Shown: piece after piece, positions 32,043-40,845 of the stretch
How the letters are laid out: each line of letters starts with the position of its first letter
How positions within the stretch are numbered: position 1 is the stretch's first letter
Assembly (NCBI RefSeq): GCF_000330705.1
Contig: NZ_ANAM01000009.1
Span: 1-49,851, forward strand
Length of the DNA stretch: 49,851 nt
Reading direction: 5' to 3'
Source: Salinicoccus carnicancri Crm
GTDB lineage: Bacteria; Bacillota; Bacilli; Staphylococcales; Salinicoccaceae
The notes under the pieces: generated by a model
What the model saw: only the letters and a program-made list of their open reading frames with translations
Database searches by the model: none
Told to the model about the DNA's origin: nothing
Program-made: the position numbers and the translations under genes

Positions 32043-33572
32043 TTATCCCGGCAGGTGGACCGGCCCCTCAACACCGAGCGGTATGCCGAGCAGATACCAT
32101 ACGATAAGCAGGATTGTCCACGCAAAGAAGAGCACGATCGAATATGGGAGCAGCGTCGACAGCAGTGTACCCAGCCCCGCATTCTTGTCATAACGTTGCG
32201 CAAACGCAAGCAGCAACGGCAGGTAAGGCAGCATCGGAGTAATCGGGTTCGTGAATGAATCACCTATGCGGTAGAGCATCTGCGTAAATGCAGGGTCGTA
32301 GCCAAGCAGCATGAACATCGGCACGAAGACCGGTGCCAGTATCGCCCATTTTGCCGACGCACTGCCGATCAGCAGGTTGATGAGACCGGCCAGCAGTATG
32401 AAACCGATGATCAGCGGGATCCCCGAGGCATTGACAGCTTCAAGTACGTTCGCACCTTTTATGGCTATGATCGGACCGAGGTTGCTCCAGTTGAAATAGG
32501 CCAGCATCTGGGCTGCGAAGAACACAAGGACAACATAGCTTCCCATCGTGCCCATCGCATCACCCAGCATGCTGCCGAAATCCCTTGTCGTCTTGATGGT
32601 CCCCACTTTCAGACCATAGACGAGTCCGGGAACGAAAAAGAGTATCGTCAGTACGAAAATGATTGAATTCATGAACGGGGAGTCCTGTATTATCGATCCC
32701 GTTTCAGGATTCCGGAAAATCGCATTCTCCGGAATAAGGAATACCATGAAGACAAGGAAGGTCAGGACGGCGGAGATGTTGGCCCATCTGAGAGCCGTGA
32801 TTTCCTCCTTTTTCAACGGCTCCTGGTCGACCGCAGTTTCACCTTCATATGTACCAAGCCTCGGTATCGTAATCTTTTTCGTCACGAAGTAGACGATGAA
32901 GAGCAGGAAGAATGTAGCCACTGCTGTGAAATAGTAGTTCATCAATATGTTGCCGGAGTATTCCGGGTCGATCAGCTGGGCAGCCGGCTCGGTAAATGCT
33001 ATCGCCAGCGCCTCTGTCATCCCCGGAACCACATTCGCGGCGAATGCCCCAAGAGAGGCGGCGTACGCCATGACCAGTCCTACGAATGGATGATAGCCGA
33101 GCTTCATCACAACCATCGCCGCAAGCGGCGGCAGTATGATCGGTGCTGCATCACCCGCTACATTGCCGATGATGCCGACCAGGATGATGGCAGGCAGTAT
33201 GAGCTTCTGCGGAGACACTTCTATGGCGCGTTTCATAGCCGTTTCAAAGTATCCCGATTTCTCGGCGATGCCGATACCGATCATCACGACCAGCACCATG
33301 CCGAGGGGCGGGAATTCGCTGAAGTTCGTGATCGCCTCGGTAAAGATACGTACAATCCCTTCACCATTGAGCAGGTTCACCGCCTGGATGGTTTCATCAT
33401 CCGCCGGGTTGACCGCCTCCCATTTCATCATGCCGCCGATGAAAGACGCCCCGAGTATCGTGAACATCAGGATGATGAAAAGTACGATCGGATCAGGCAG
33501 TTTATTACCCACCCGCTCAATGACATCAAGAAAGCGATTGAATATCCCTTTCTTTTCACTTTTGTTTTCCAT
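32043..33572 (-). CDS. AbgT-family transporter
   Basis: A 509-residue membrane protein with about 12-13 segments and AbgT family features (FIGGMMKWEAVNP loop, LPPLAAMVVMKLGYHPFVGLVMAYAASLGAFAANVVPGMTEAL, and GDSFTNPITPMLPYLPLLLAFAQ). The family imports p-aminobenzoyl-glutamate or exports antifolates. The ATG at 33572 follows GAGGAAGG. It forms an operon with the amidohydrolase. Confidence 0.9.
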   Translation of the reverse strand: MENKSEKKGIFNRFLDVIERVGNKLPDPIVLFIILMFTILGASFIGGMMKWEAVNPADDETIQAVNLLNGEGIVRIFTEAITNFSEFPPLGMVLVVMIGIGIAEKSGYFETAMKRAIEVSPQKLILPAIILVGIIGNVAGDAAPIILPPLAAMVVMKLGYHPFVGLVMAYAASLGAFAANVVPGMTEALAIAFTEPAAQLIDPEYSGNILMNYYFTAVATFFLLFIVYFVTKKITIPRLGTYEGETAVDQEPLKKEEITALRWANISAVLTFLVFMVFLIPENAIFRNPETGSIIQDSPFMNSIIFVLTILFFVPGLVYGLKVGTIKTTRDFGSMLGDAMGTMGSYVVLVFFAAQMLAYFNWSNLGPIIAIKGANVLEAVNASGIPLIIGFILLAGLINLLIGSASAKWAILAPVFVPMFMLLGYDPAFTQMLYRIGDSFTNPITPMLPYLPLLLAFAQRYDKNAGLGTLLSTLLPYSIVLFFAWTILLIVWYLLGIPLGVEGPVHLPG

Positions 33573-33598
33573 GTGCACCTTCCTCTTTGTTACAATTT

Positions 33599-33611
33599 TC
33601 TAATTATTAGA
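33599..33611. promoter_or_regulatory. 13-bp palindrome upstream of the AbgT gene
   Basis: TCTAAT-T-ATTAGA lies 27 bases before the AbgT start, near the expected transcription start; a possible operator for the adjacent LysR protein. Confidence 0.35.
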
Positions 33612-33664
33612 CCATTATTCCAAATTGCCCGGAAAAGCACAAGGTATATTTCTAAACTGACAAT

Positions 33665-33703
33665 AAAAAAATCCCCCCTTACACACATCCGGTATAAAAG
33701 GAG
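33665..33703 (-). terminator. Terminator of the second LysR gene
   Basis: A twelve-pair stem (several G-U pairs) followed by seven T on the minus strand, between the LysR stop and the AbgT gene. Confidence 0.65.
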
Positions 33704-33716
33704 ACTATGGGCCTGT

Positions 33717-34571
33717 TCAGGCCTCTTTAAATTTTCGTACCGTCTCAGCAAATCCGTCCAGCATTCCCCGCTTCCCGGAATCTCTGGGCCAGATGAAATC
33801 CGTCGAGATATCATTGTAGTGCCTGGGAATATCATAACTGTAGAGCGCGCCTGTCTCAATGAGTTCAGAAACGCTCGCTTCCGGCACCAGGCTTATGCCG
33901 AGTCCTGCCCTTACACTGCCGAGTATCGTTTCCATCGTTCCGAATTCCTTCACTTGCGTCTTCTCTACCCCCGAGTCAAGCAGCCATTCCTCCAGCTTCG
34001 CCCTGTAGCTGCAGCCTTTTTTGAAAACAAGCATGGGTTTCTGTTTTAGATCTGCCACCGTAATTTCCGGTGCATTCGATATCAGCACCAATCTCTCCCT
34101 CAATATTTCCATCTTGTTGATTTTCGGGTGATGGGTGAAATCAGCAACAAACGCACAGTCGATATCCCTGTCCATGATCTGGCGGGTGATGTTTTTTGTC
34201 ACGTCTGTATAAACGGATATGTTAACCTCAGGATTGCAGAGCTGGTATGCCGTCAATATTTCCGGGAGTCTGGTGATGGTCTCGACAGTCCCCACTGTGA
34301 CGCTCCCTTTTTGCGACCCGTCATCAAAGTCCTCGTGCAGAGCATCGACGCGGGCAAGTATACCATCAGCATGTTTCAGCAGTTTTTCACCGTCCGGACT
34401 CAGCACCGTGCCCCGGGCAGTACGCAGAAGCAGCTCTGCATCAAGTTCCGCCTCCAGTGCCTTCATCCGCGTTGTAATATAGGATTGTACAAAATTCAGT
34501 TCTGCGGCCGCCCTGCTGATACTGCCCTCAGCAGCCACGCTTTTTAATATCCGAAGGTCCTTGAGCTCCAT
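33717..34571 (-). CDS. LysR-family transcriptional regulator
   Basis: A 284-residue regulator with the N-terminal helix-turn-helix (LRILKSVAAEGSISRAAAELNFVQSYITTRMKALEAELDAELLLRTARGTVLS) and a C-terminal ligand domain. The start at 34571 has GGGAGAGGGG upstream; a longer form starting at 34601 has none. All neighbours are on the same strand: it precedes the AbgT/amidohydrolase pair and follows the oxidase gene. It resembles the CzcR/YwfK-like LysR group that includes sulfur-related regulators, but the target is not certain. Confidence 0.87.
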   Translation of the reverse strand: MELKDLRILKSVAAEGSISRAAAELNFVQSYITTRMKALEAELDAELLLRTARGTVLSPDGEKLLKHADGILARVDALHEDFDDGSQKGSVTVGTVETITRLPEILTAYQLCNPEVNISVYTDVTKNITRQIMDRDIDCAFVADFTHHPKINKMEILRERLVLISNAPEITVADLKQKPMLVFKKGCSYRAKLEEWLLDSGVEKTQVKEFGTMETILGSVRAGLGISLVPEASVSELIETGALYSYDIPRHYNDISTDFIWPRDSGKRGMLDGFAETVRKFKEA

Positions 34572-34670
34572 CGTATCCCCTCTCCCTGATTCTACTGTCA
34601 TCTTGGTTCAGGTCAGTATACAGTAATATTTCACAGGAACACAATGGAAAGGCTCTGCTTCCAGTGGATG

Positions 34671-35831
34671 TCATATGCCGATGTTATCCGGGTGCAGAGC
34701 CTGTCGTCCGGCTGAAAACGAGGAGATGTCCCGGCCGGCTTCGCCTTCTGTCACAAGATCACTCAGAATTTCCCCCACCACACTGGAAAATTTGTAGCCA
34801 TGCCCGGAAAAACCTGCGGCAATTGCAACATGGCCATATTCGGGGTGCAGATCGATGACGAAGTTTTCATCAGGGGTATTGGTGAACATGCAGGTCTTTC
34901 CGACATTCAGTTTCCCGTTCGCCTGTGGCATATATTCACCGAGAAAATATCGGAGATCCGCCTCATCTTCCCCATATGCGCCGAATTCACGGTTCATATA
35001 TTCCGGTGCACCGTCCACACCGTTATCAAAGCGTCCGACTTTAAGGCCGGCCCCTTCAATGCTCGGGAATCCGTAAAATGTCCCGTCCGGCATATCACAT
35101 ATGAACCCGGGGAATTTATCGGATGCATAAAGGCTGTCATCTGAGTCGAACCAGCCGATGACACGTCTGCTCGGCTGTATCGCAATATCCAGTTTCAGGT
35201 CGGAAAGGATCTTTTTATTCCACGCGCCGGCAGTGATGATGAGTTTGTCAGCAGTGAACATGCCGTCCCGGGCTGTGATGCGTACAGAATCCGCTTTGAC
35301 ATCAATCGACGTCACCGGTGAATCCGTCATGAGTTCCGCACCGTTCTCAAGCGCAAGACGGCGGAACGCCCGGATGCAGTTCCCGGCAAACAGCACCCCC
35401 GCAGCCGGCTCATAGCAGCCGATATTATTCCCCGGCAGTGTAATGCCTGGCCAGCGTGCCATGATCTCATCCGCTGACAGTGCCTCGATGTCCATCTCAT
35501 ACCTGCGGCCGGACTCAATAGCCTGTTCCACAAACTCAGACCCCTTTTTGCCGAACGTCAGAATGCCCGTCTTCCGGAAGAGCGTTTCGGATGTTTTTCC
35601 CTGCAGTTCATCCCAAAGCTCCTGTGACCTCAGACCAAGTGGTGCGTACTCGGGCCCTTCACCGCATGCATGGCGGATGATGCGCGTATCGCCGCTGTGA
35701 CTCCCGTTCTCATGCGGCGGATCGAACGCATCGATCATCAGCGTCCTGACACCCTTTTGTGACAGATAATATCCCGCTGCCATGCCCATCGCCCCTGCAC
35801 CGACAACAATTACCTCATAATGGTTATTCAT
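34671..35831 (-). CDS. Monomeric sarcosine oxidase / N-methyl amino acid oxidase family flavoenzyme
   Basis: A 386-residue amine oxidase with FAD motif VIVVGAGAMGMAAGYYL (~7-23), the NGSHSGDTRIIRHACGEG motif (~42-59) and the covalent flavin Cys in GKTCMFTNTPDENFVID (~314-330). It oxidises secondary N-methyl amino acids to release formaldehyde. The ATG follows GGAAGGGGAG. It is downstream of the symporter operon but with about 110 bases between, containing a palindrome, so separate control is likely. Confidence 0.9.
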   Translation of the reverse strand: MNNHYEVIVVGAGAMGMAAGYYLSQKGVRTLMIDAFDPPHENGSHSGDTRIIRHACGEGPEYAPLGLRSQELWDELQGKTSETLFRKTGILTFGKKGSEFVEQAIESGRRYEMDIEALSADEIMARWPGITLPGNNIGCYEPAAGVLFAGNCIRAFRRLALENGAELMTDSPVTSIDVKADSVRITARDGMFTADKLIITAGAWNKKILSDLKLDIAIQPSRRVIGWFDSDDSLYASDKFPGFICDMPDGTFYGFPSIEGAGLKVGRFDNGVDGAPEYMNREFGAYGEDEADLRYFLGEYMPQANGKLNVGKTCMFTNTPDENFVIDLHPEYGHVAIAAGFSGHGYKFSSVVGEILSDLVTEGEAGRDISSFSAGRQALHPDNIGI

Positions 35832-35916
35832 GCTATCTCCCCTTCCATTTCATCTGTTTAATGAAATCATACTCCATATGGGCGCGAGATGTAAAATTAC
35901 CATTCAAGATGGGAGG

Positions 35917-35933
35917 CATCTCAATTTGAGATG
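35917..35933. promoter_or_regulatory. Perfect 17-bp palindrome upstream of the oxidase gene
   Basis: CATCTCAA-T-TTGAGATG lies just past the small symporter peptide gene and about 85 bases ahead of the oxidase; it could be an operator or the stem of a weak terminator, although no T run follows. Confidence 0.45.
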
Positions 35934-35938
35934 GGGGA

Positions 35939-36040
35939 TCAATCTTTAAAATACCACTTCCAGAGTGACAGGCTTACGGCCAAAAGTGAAAATATGGAGC
36001 CGTAAAGCCATATGGTCAGCATTTCGTTTACAAACATCAT
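35939..36040 (-). CDS. Small symporter accessory membrane protein (33 residues)
   Basis: MMFVNEMLTIWLYGSIFSLL... is a 32-33 residue protein, one membrane helix followed by WKWYFKD. Its ATG overlaps the stop of the sodium:solute symporter gene (ATGATG within GTATGATG) and is preceded by GGAAGGAGG. It fits the short accessory proteins found directly after SSS-family symporter genes. It would be missed by length-limited gene callers. Confidence 0.72.
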   Translation of the reverse strand: MMFVNEMLTIWLYGSIFSLLAVSLSLWKWYFKD

Positions 36041-37534
36041 ACGCCTCCTTCCTCTGCATGAGCCCTGCCGCCAGCCAGGCGGATGGCCCACGTGGCGATA
36101 TTGATTGTGGCGATGCCGACGAATGTAGCCACTGCCCCTGCTGTCATCGTGCTCGGTATCAGTCCCGTGAAGTAGAGCAGCAGATATGACCCCAGGCCGC
36201 AGAACATGGACAGTTCGGCCGCTTTTGCCGGCGCCCTCCTTTTTGCGTATACCGCCTGCAGTATCGGCCCCATTGTCCCGGCTGCAATGCCGGATATGCC
36301 GACCCACATGACATCACCCATATACTTCGGCGGTTCAAGGACAAGCAGGAATGCAAGAAGTCCGATTACGGGCACTGTCATCCTGCTGATCCTGAAGGCA
36401 ATCTTCCGGGCTTTGTCATCACTCACCTTCACGATGTTCCGTCTGACCAGGAATTTCAGGAAAATGTCGTTGGCGAATACGGTTGATATGGACACGAATA
36501 TCCCGTCTGTCGTGGACATTGCCGCTGCGAGTATCACCACACCGAACATGGCTGCGAAAATGGCAGGAAATGCCCATATGATATAATCCATAAGCGCAAG
36601 GTCGACAGCAGCTGCGGAATCGCCGAGTGCCGCCCTGCTGTAGAGCCCGCCGAACAATACAAGGACGCACAGGGTGGCGACTGCCACATAGGTCGCTATC
36701 ATTTTCCCCAGGTCCTTCTCATTCCTGAGACCGAGCACTTTGTTGAACAGGTGCGGGGCGGATGCGAACGCCCATTGGATCGTGATGGCGCCAACCACCG
36801 CACCGAGGGAATAGAAGTGCAGTGACTCCGGATTGAAGACGGCGATGAGGTTTTCATTCTGGCCGGCAAGGTTGGCTGAAATCCCCGAAAATGTACCGGT
36901 GATGCTGCCCTTCCAGAAGATGGCTATACCGGAGGCGAAGACGGCAATCCCGGCAACGGCCATGATGGCCGCCTGGATGGCATCCGTGTAGATGTCCGCA
37001 ATGGCTCCCCCTGCAAACACATATACGACAACGACTGCGGTGATGAAGATGAGCCCGCCGGTATAGGACATGCCGAGAAGATATTCAAAGATCTTGGCAC
37101 CGGCGACGAACTGTGCGGCGATATAGAATATATTGAACAGCAGTATGAGGGCTGTGCCGACACGCAGCACATCGCTCTGGTAGAAGTCCCCCCAGCCAGT
37201 CGGGAAGGGATATGGATTTCTGTGTCGTATTGAGCTTTCTGATCTTCTTGGCGACCATCAGGACACCGGCCGGTCCGCCGAATATTATTGCGATAAACAG
37301 CCACAGGTTTGAAAACCCCCATTCATACGACCATCCCGGGTAACCCAGGAACGTTGCAGCGCTCAGATAGGTTGCTGCAAATGACAAACCGAGTACATAC
37401 GGTCCCAGCTTCCCGCCGCCTGTGGCAAAATCCGCGATGGTTTTCATCCTGCGGGCACTCAGGTAGCCGACCACAAGCATCAGCAGAAGAAACGCGATAA
37501 AACCTATCCATGTATATAACGTAATCTGTTCCAT
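36037..37534 (-). pseudogene. Sodium:solute symporter (SSS family), interrupted by a one-base frameshift
   Basis: Two frames make one SSS transporter. The 5' frame (from ATG 37534, AAAGGGGG upstream) gives MEQITLYTWIGFIAFLLLML through LNTTQKSISLPDWLG; the 3' frame continues with DFYQSDVLRVGTALILLFNIFYIAAQ to the stop at 36037. They join at a run of six G on the minus strand (37193-37188). Five G would restore one frame of about 499 residues, usual for the family. The run is the kind of place where a sequencing error, slippage or true mutation occurs. It lies 16 bases after the riboswitch-controlled monooxygenase gene. Confidence 0.85.
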
Positions 37535-37550
37535 ATGATCCCCCTTTCCG

Positions 37551-38930
37551 TCATGTCAATTCTGAAGCCGTACTTCCCGCTCTGGCCGGATGGTTGTCCG
37601 GAATATGATTCCTTCCTCTGCCAAACATGTTTTCACGGAGAGTCTTTCCTTCATATTCCAGCCGGTAGATGCCGCGCTCCTGCAGCTCGGGGACGACATG
37701 ATCGACGAACTCCCGGAAGGTTCCCGGCGAATAGCTTTGTGCAATATTAAAACCGTCCGCTCCGCCCCGCACTGCCCAGTCTTCCATCATGTCCGCAATC
37801 GTTTCCGGCGTGCCGATGAATTTGACGGTACCGTTGCCGAGACCATGATTTTTGACCGCTTCACGAAGCGTCCATTTCCTGTCTGGGTCTTTTGTATACA
37901 TATCCAGGTTGCCCTGCACGGCTTCCGTCTCAATATCCTCGATATACTGGTCCGGGTCGTAGCCTGAAAAATCTATGCCGGTGTGCCCTGAGAGAAGTGC
38001 CGCCGTCCCTTCATAACTCACATTTTCCTGAAGTTCCTCATATTTGGCGTAAGCGGCTTCTTCCGTCGCTCCGATTATCGGGAGTATCATCGGGAATACC
38101 TTCACATCATCCGCATTCCTCCCCTGGGCAACCACACGTTCCCGCAAATCTTCAGTATAGGATGCCAGTGCCTCGAGCGAATGGTTTTTCGTAAACACCG
38201 CCTCGGCATGCCTCGCGGCGAAATCCCGGCCGCGCGGAGAAGCACCCGCCTGGAATATGACCGGCGTCCTCTGCGGGGATGGTTCGACAAGATGCGGTCC
38301 GGGCACATTGAAAAATCTCCCTTCGTGATTGATCCTGTGCACCTTCTCTGGATCGGCAAACGCATCGTGCTCCCTGTCATGTAAAACCGCACCGTCATCC
38401 CAGCTTTCTTCCCAGAGCCTGTAGACCACTTTCAGGAACTCGTCCGCCCTGTCATACCGCATCGCTTTGGGCAGACGTTCAGTCAGACCCAGATTCACCG
38501 CCTCACTATCGAGATATGAAGTGACAACATTCCATGCCAGACGCCCTTCCGTCAGGTGATCGAGTGTCGACAATTGACGGGCCAATGAGTAGGGCTGTGC
38601 ATAGGTCGTTGACACCGTCGGGGCGAATCCCAGATGTGCTGTTGCCGCAGCCATTGCCGGAATGACAAGCAGTGGATCGTGGGCTGGCAGCTGCACAGCA
38701 TGTTTCGCAGCCGGCCCGTGCGTACCTCCGTAGACACTGTAGGCACCGAGCACATCCGCTATGAACATCGCATCAAATTTCCCGCGTTCAAGCGTCTCGG
38801 CAGCATCTATCCAGTAATCCAGCCTGTTGTGCTCCCTCCCTTTATCCTTGTCATGTTTCCATAATCCTGTCGAATGTGGCGAAGGCGAGTTCTGGATGAA
38901 TCCGTTAAGGTGAATCTTCTTTTTTGTCAT
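37551..38930 (-). CDS. LLM-class flavin-dependent monooxygenase (NtaA/SnaA/DszA family)
   Basis: A 459-residue FMNH2-dependent oxygenase: HLNGFIQNSPSPHSTGLWKH at the start, LERGKFDAMFIADVLG, GRLAWNVVTSYLDSEAVNLG, SPQRTPVIFQAGASPRGRDFAARHAEAVF. The family cleaves N- and S-bearing compounds such as nitrilotriacetate, dibenzothiophene sulfone and N-acetyl-S-alkyl cysteines. The ATG at 38930 is seven bases after GGGAGG; the one before it is also possible. It is under a SAM-I riboswitch and followed by a symporter, so sulfur release from an organosulfur compound is the strongest inference. Confidence 0.88.
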   Translation of the reverse strand: MTKKKIHLNGFIQNSPSPHSTGLWKHDKDKGREHNRLDYWIDAAETLERGKFDAMFIADVLGAYSVYGGTHGPAAKHAVQLPAHDPLLVIPAMAAATAHLGFAPTVSTTYAQPYSLARQLSTLDHLTEGRLAWNVVTSYLDSEAVNLGLTERLPKAMRYDRADEFLKVVYRLWEESWDDGAVLHDREHDAFADPEKVHRINHEGRFFNVPGPHLVEPSPQRTPVIFQAGASPRGRDFAARHAEAVFTKNHSLEALASYTEDLRERVVAQGRNADDVKVFPMILPIIGATEEAAYAKYEELQENVSYEGTAALLSGHTGIDFSGYDPDQYIEDIETEAVQGNLDMYTKDPDRKWTLREAVKNHGLGNGTVKFIGTPETIADMMEDWAVRGGADGFNIAQSYSPGTFREFVDHVVPELQERGIYRLEYEGKTLRENMFGRGRNHIPDNHPARAGSTASELT

Positions 38931-38960
38931 CATAAATCCTCCCGTCAAAAGTTCATGGAT

Positions 38961-38997
38961 AAAAAAAGCCCTCTTTCAATGGATAGAAAGAAGGCTG
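38961..38997 (-). terminator. Expression platform terminator of the second SAM-I riboswitch
   Basis: AGCCTTCTTTC pairs fully (one G-U) with GAAAGAGGGCT, then seven T on the minus strand, ahead of the monooxygenase gene. Confidence 0.92.
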
Positions 38998-39010
38998 AGT
39001 TATAATATTC

Positions 39011-39121
39011 CCCGATCTCCTCCTATCTTCTAGCGATACGCTACTGGAATTGGCACAGTTCTTAGAAAGTCTGCTGCCGAAGCTTCAAAGGGCCAGTCCC
39101 TCCGCTTCTCTGGATAAGAAA
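39011..39121 (-). ncRNA. SAM-I (S-box) riboswitch aptamer
   Basis: On the minus strand: CTTATCCAGAG, GCGGAGGGACTGGCCC, TTTGAAGC, GGCAGCAG, GTGCCAATTCC and the closing P1 arm GATAGGAGGAGA, with the order and spacing of the S-box. It ties the monooxygenase/symporter operon to S-adenosylmethionine shortage. Confidence 0.94.
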
Positions 39122-39148
39122 ATTCTGAAATATTAAGTTGTTCCGCTT

Positions 39149-39178
39149 AATATATATCATCACGGGTGCATGTGTCAA
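39149..39178 (-). promoter_or_regulatory. Promoter of the riboswitch-controlled monooxygenase operon
   Basis: TTGACA (39178-39173), 18 bases, TATATT (39154-39149) on the minus strand, about 30 bases before the aptamer. Confidence 0.75.
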
Positions 39179-39256
39179 TTAATTTATAGTAATTTAGTAA
39201 GATATATTTTCATCCTCTGCATGTTACCATGTACATAAACGAAAGGGGTGAAAAAT

Positions 39257-39979
39257 ATGCTCTCTCAAATCTCTCCCCATGTCCACATCCTGCCCTTCGA
39301 GGAAAAACGTGACAGGCCGAACCTCGGATATATCCACGGTGAGGACTACAGCATGCTGATTGATGCAGGCAACTCACCTGCGCATCTGAAGACGATGCTT
39401 GAAGCAGTCAGTGCGTCCGCTCTCCCTCCCCCTGAGACTGTTCTCATCACCCATTGGCACTGGGATCATACTTTTGCGATGCACGCGTTCCCTGGACTGA
39501 CCGTTGCCCATGCCAAGACAGACAGTATACTCGGCACACTGACAGAATGGGAATGGACAGAGGAAGCTATGGCTGAACGCCTCCGTACCGGTGAGGAATG
39601 TGAATTCTGTGATACCCATATCAAGATTGAATATGGAGACATCGCACAGATCAAAGTCGTGCAGGCGGACATTGTCTTCGACGGCAGTGCCACCTTCAAC
39701 CTGGGCGGTGTCACCGTGGAAGCAACCCCTATCACAAACCCGCATTCAGATGACGGCATCGTCGCTTTCATCAGGGAAGACAGAGTGCTGTTTGCAGGTG
39801 ATGCCGACACAGGCGACTTCTATAAACTGAACGGCGGCTACAATCCGCAGCATTTCCACCATTACATCAATGAAGTCGATCAGATAGGATATGACACATA
39901 TATTCACGGCCACCTCGAGCCAATGTCACGGGAAGAGACCAATGCTCTGCGCAGACAGATAGAGGCAGAAGCACTTTAG
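39257..39979 (+). CDS. Metallo-beta-lactamase fold hydrolase
   Basis: A 240-residue MBL-fold protein with THWHWDH at 65-71 (His66, His68, Asp70, His71), PHSDDGIVAFI, AGDADTG and a late HGHLEP. Two metal ions are expected. The sequence does not reveal the substrate; glyoxalase II-like thioesterases and lactonases are candidates. The ATG at 39257 follows AAAGGGGTGA; a GTG three codons earlier lies inside the ribosome site. It diverges from the riboswitch operon. Confidence 0.85.
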   Translation: MLSQISPHVHILPFEEKRDRPNLGYIHGEDYSMLIDAGNSPAHLKTMLEAVSASALPPPETVLITHWHWDHTFAMHAFPGLTVAHAKTDSILGTLTEWEWTEEAMAERLRTGEECEFCDTHIKIEYGDIAQIKVVQADIVFDGSATFNLGGVTVEATPITNPHSDDGIVAFIREDRVLFAGDADTGDFYKLNGGYNPQHFHHYINEVDQIGYDTYIHGHLEPMSREETNALRRQIEAEAL

Positions 39980-40084
39980 CAGTATGGATTTCTTCAATAC
40001 TCCTCTATACTTTGGAGAACAGAGGTGCTTATGGTACACTCATCACCATACTTAATTCACTGAAAAATGGGAGCGATTTTTCCG

Positions 40085-40306
40085 ATGAATCCAATCAGTC
40101 AACTTCTGGACGATAACGTCAAACTTGCATTATTGCTTGTCTTTGCTGTGCATCTGGCGGCCATTGTCGTAATGGTGCTGATGCAGCATCATTTCCATAA
40201 CGAGGAGATCAATATTCTCGTGAGCGGCGCTGTTGCCAGAGATGAGAATTATGAACTCGTGATCCACAATGAACTGACGAAGGCGTACAGTTTCAAGACG
40301 AAATGA
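40085..40306 (+). CDS. Small membrane protein of unknown function
   Basis: A 73-residue protein with one hydrophobic helix (LALLLVFAVHLAAIVVMVLM) and a short cytoplasmic tail. Not recognised. The ATG at 40085 follows GGGAG at a rather long distance; an ATG six codons upstream is alternative. A terminator follows directly. Confidence 0.55.
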   Translation: MNPISQLLDDNVKLALLLVFAVHLAAIVVMVLMQHHFHNEEINILVSGAVARDENYELVIHNELTKAYSFKTK

Positions 40307-40307
40307 C

Positions 40308-40343
40308 CAAAAAGCGGGGACTGGATTTTACAGTCCCCGCTTC
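40308..40343. terminator. Bidirectional terminator between small converging genes
   Basis: AAGCGGGGACTG-GATTTTA-CAGTCCCCGCTT, a perfect 12-bp stem with a T run best on the minus strand. Confidence 0.85.
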
Positions 40344-40431
40344 CATATATATTATCATCTTGCTTATCTGCGTTTCTGATGCCCTTTGGACAATAAGCCC
40401 CCGCATTTACATCTATCCAGCCGGTTTCCGC

Positions 40432-40782
40432 TTACTTCCTGCGGAAAGTCTCTGCAAAACTCAATGTGTTCAGACCAAAGAATTTAAGTGCATTTTTGCT
40501 TCCTTCATAACCGTGCCCGGCTTTATAGTGTTTGAAGATTGCCACACCCAGTACAGTGTTGATCATCACTGTCCCGATCCTTGTGAATGTCTTGCCCAGG
40601 AATGAAACGAACAGGAATGCCGAACCGATCGTCTCAAGATATCCCGCAACCTTCATCTGGTTGCTGTCCACCTTGAATTCACTTTCAAATTCTTCCCCCA
40701 TCTGTCCGTCATTCTTTACTTTGGCGAGCCCGCCGTCGAACATGCTTTTACCTACATAGGCATTCAATAAATATTGGATCAT
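40432..40782 (-). CDS. Small membrane protein, possibly DoxX-like
   Basis: A 116-residue protein with two to three hydrophobic segments (VAGYLETIGSAFLFVSFLGKTFTRIGTVMINTVLGVAIFKHY). The arrangement of helices and AGHG-type loop is reminiscent of small DoxX-like proteins, but this is not firm. GAGGAG precedes the ATG. It heads in the same direction as the esterase and dioxygenase genes, with a 63-base gap. Confidence 0.6.
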   Translation of the reverse strand: MIQYLLNAYVGKSMFDGGLAKVKNDGQMGEEFESEFKVDSNQMKVAGYLETIGSAFLFVSFLGKTFTRIGTVMINTVLGVAIFKHYKAGHGYEGSKNALKFFGLNTLSFAETFRRK

Positions 40783-40845
40783 ATCAATATACTCCTCTTT
40801 ATATAAATTTTTGCGTCTCTGCTATTACCGGTTTTTCTGCTGATA

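Noticed and set aside
33090-34049. A 319-codon open frame on the plus strand opposite AbgT and LysR
   Set aside because: Overlaps two well-supported genes and a terminator; the composition is that of an antisense shadow.
35939-36307. A 122-codon reading of the small symporter peptide frame
   Set aside because: The first 89 codons overlap the symporter gene out of frame; only the last 33 have a ribosome site and membrane helix.
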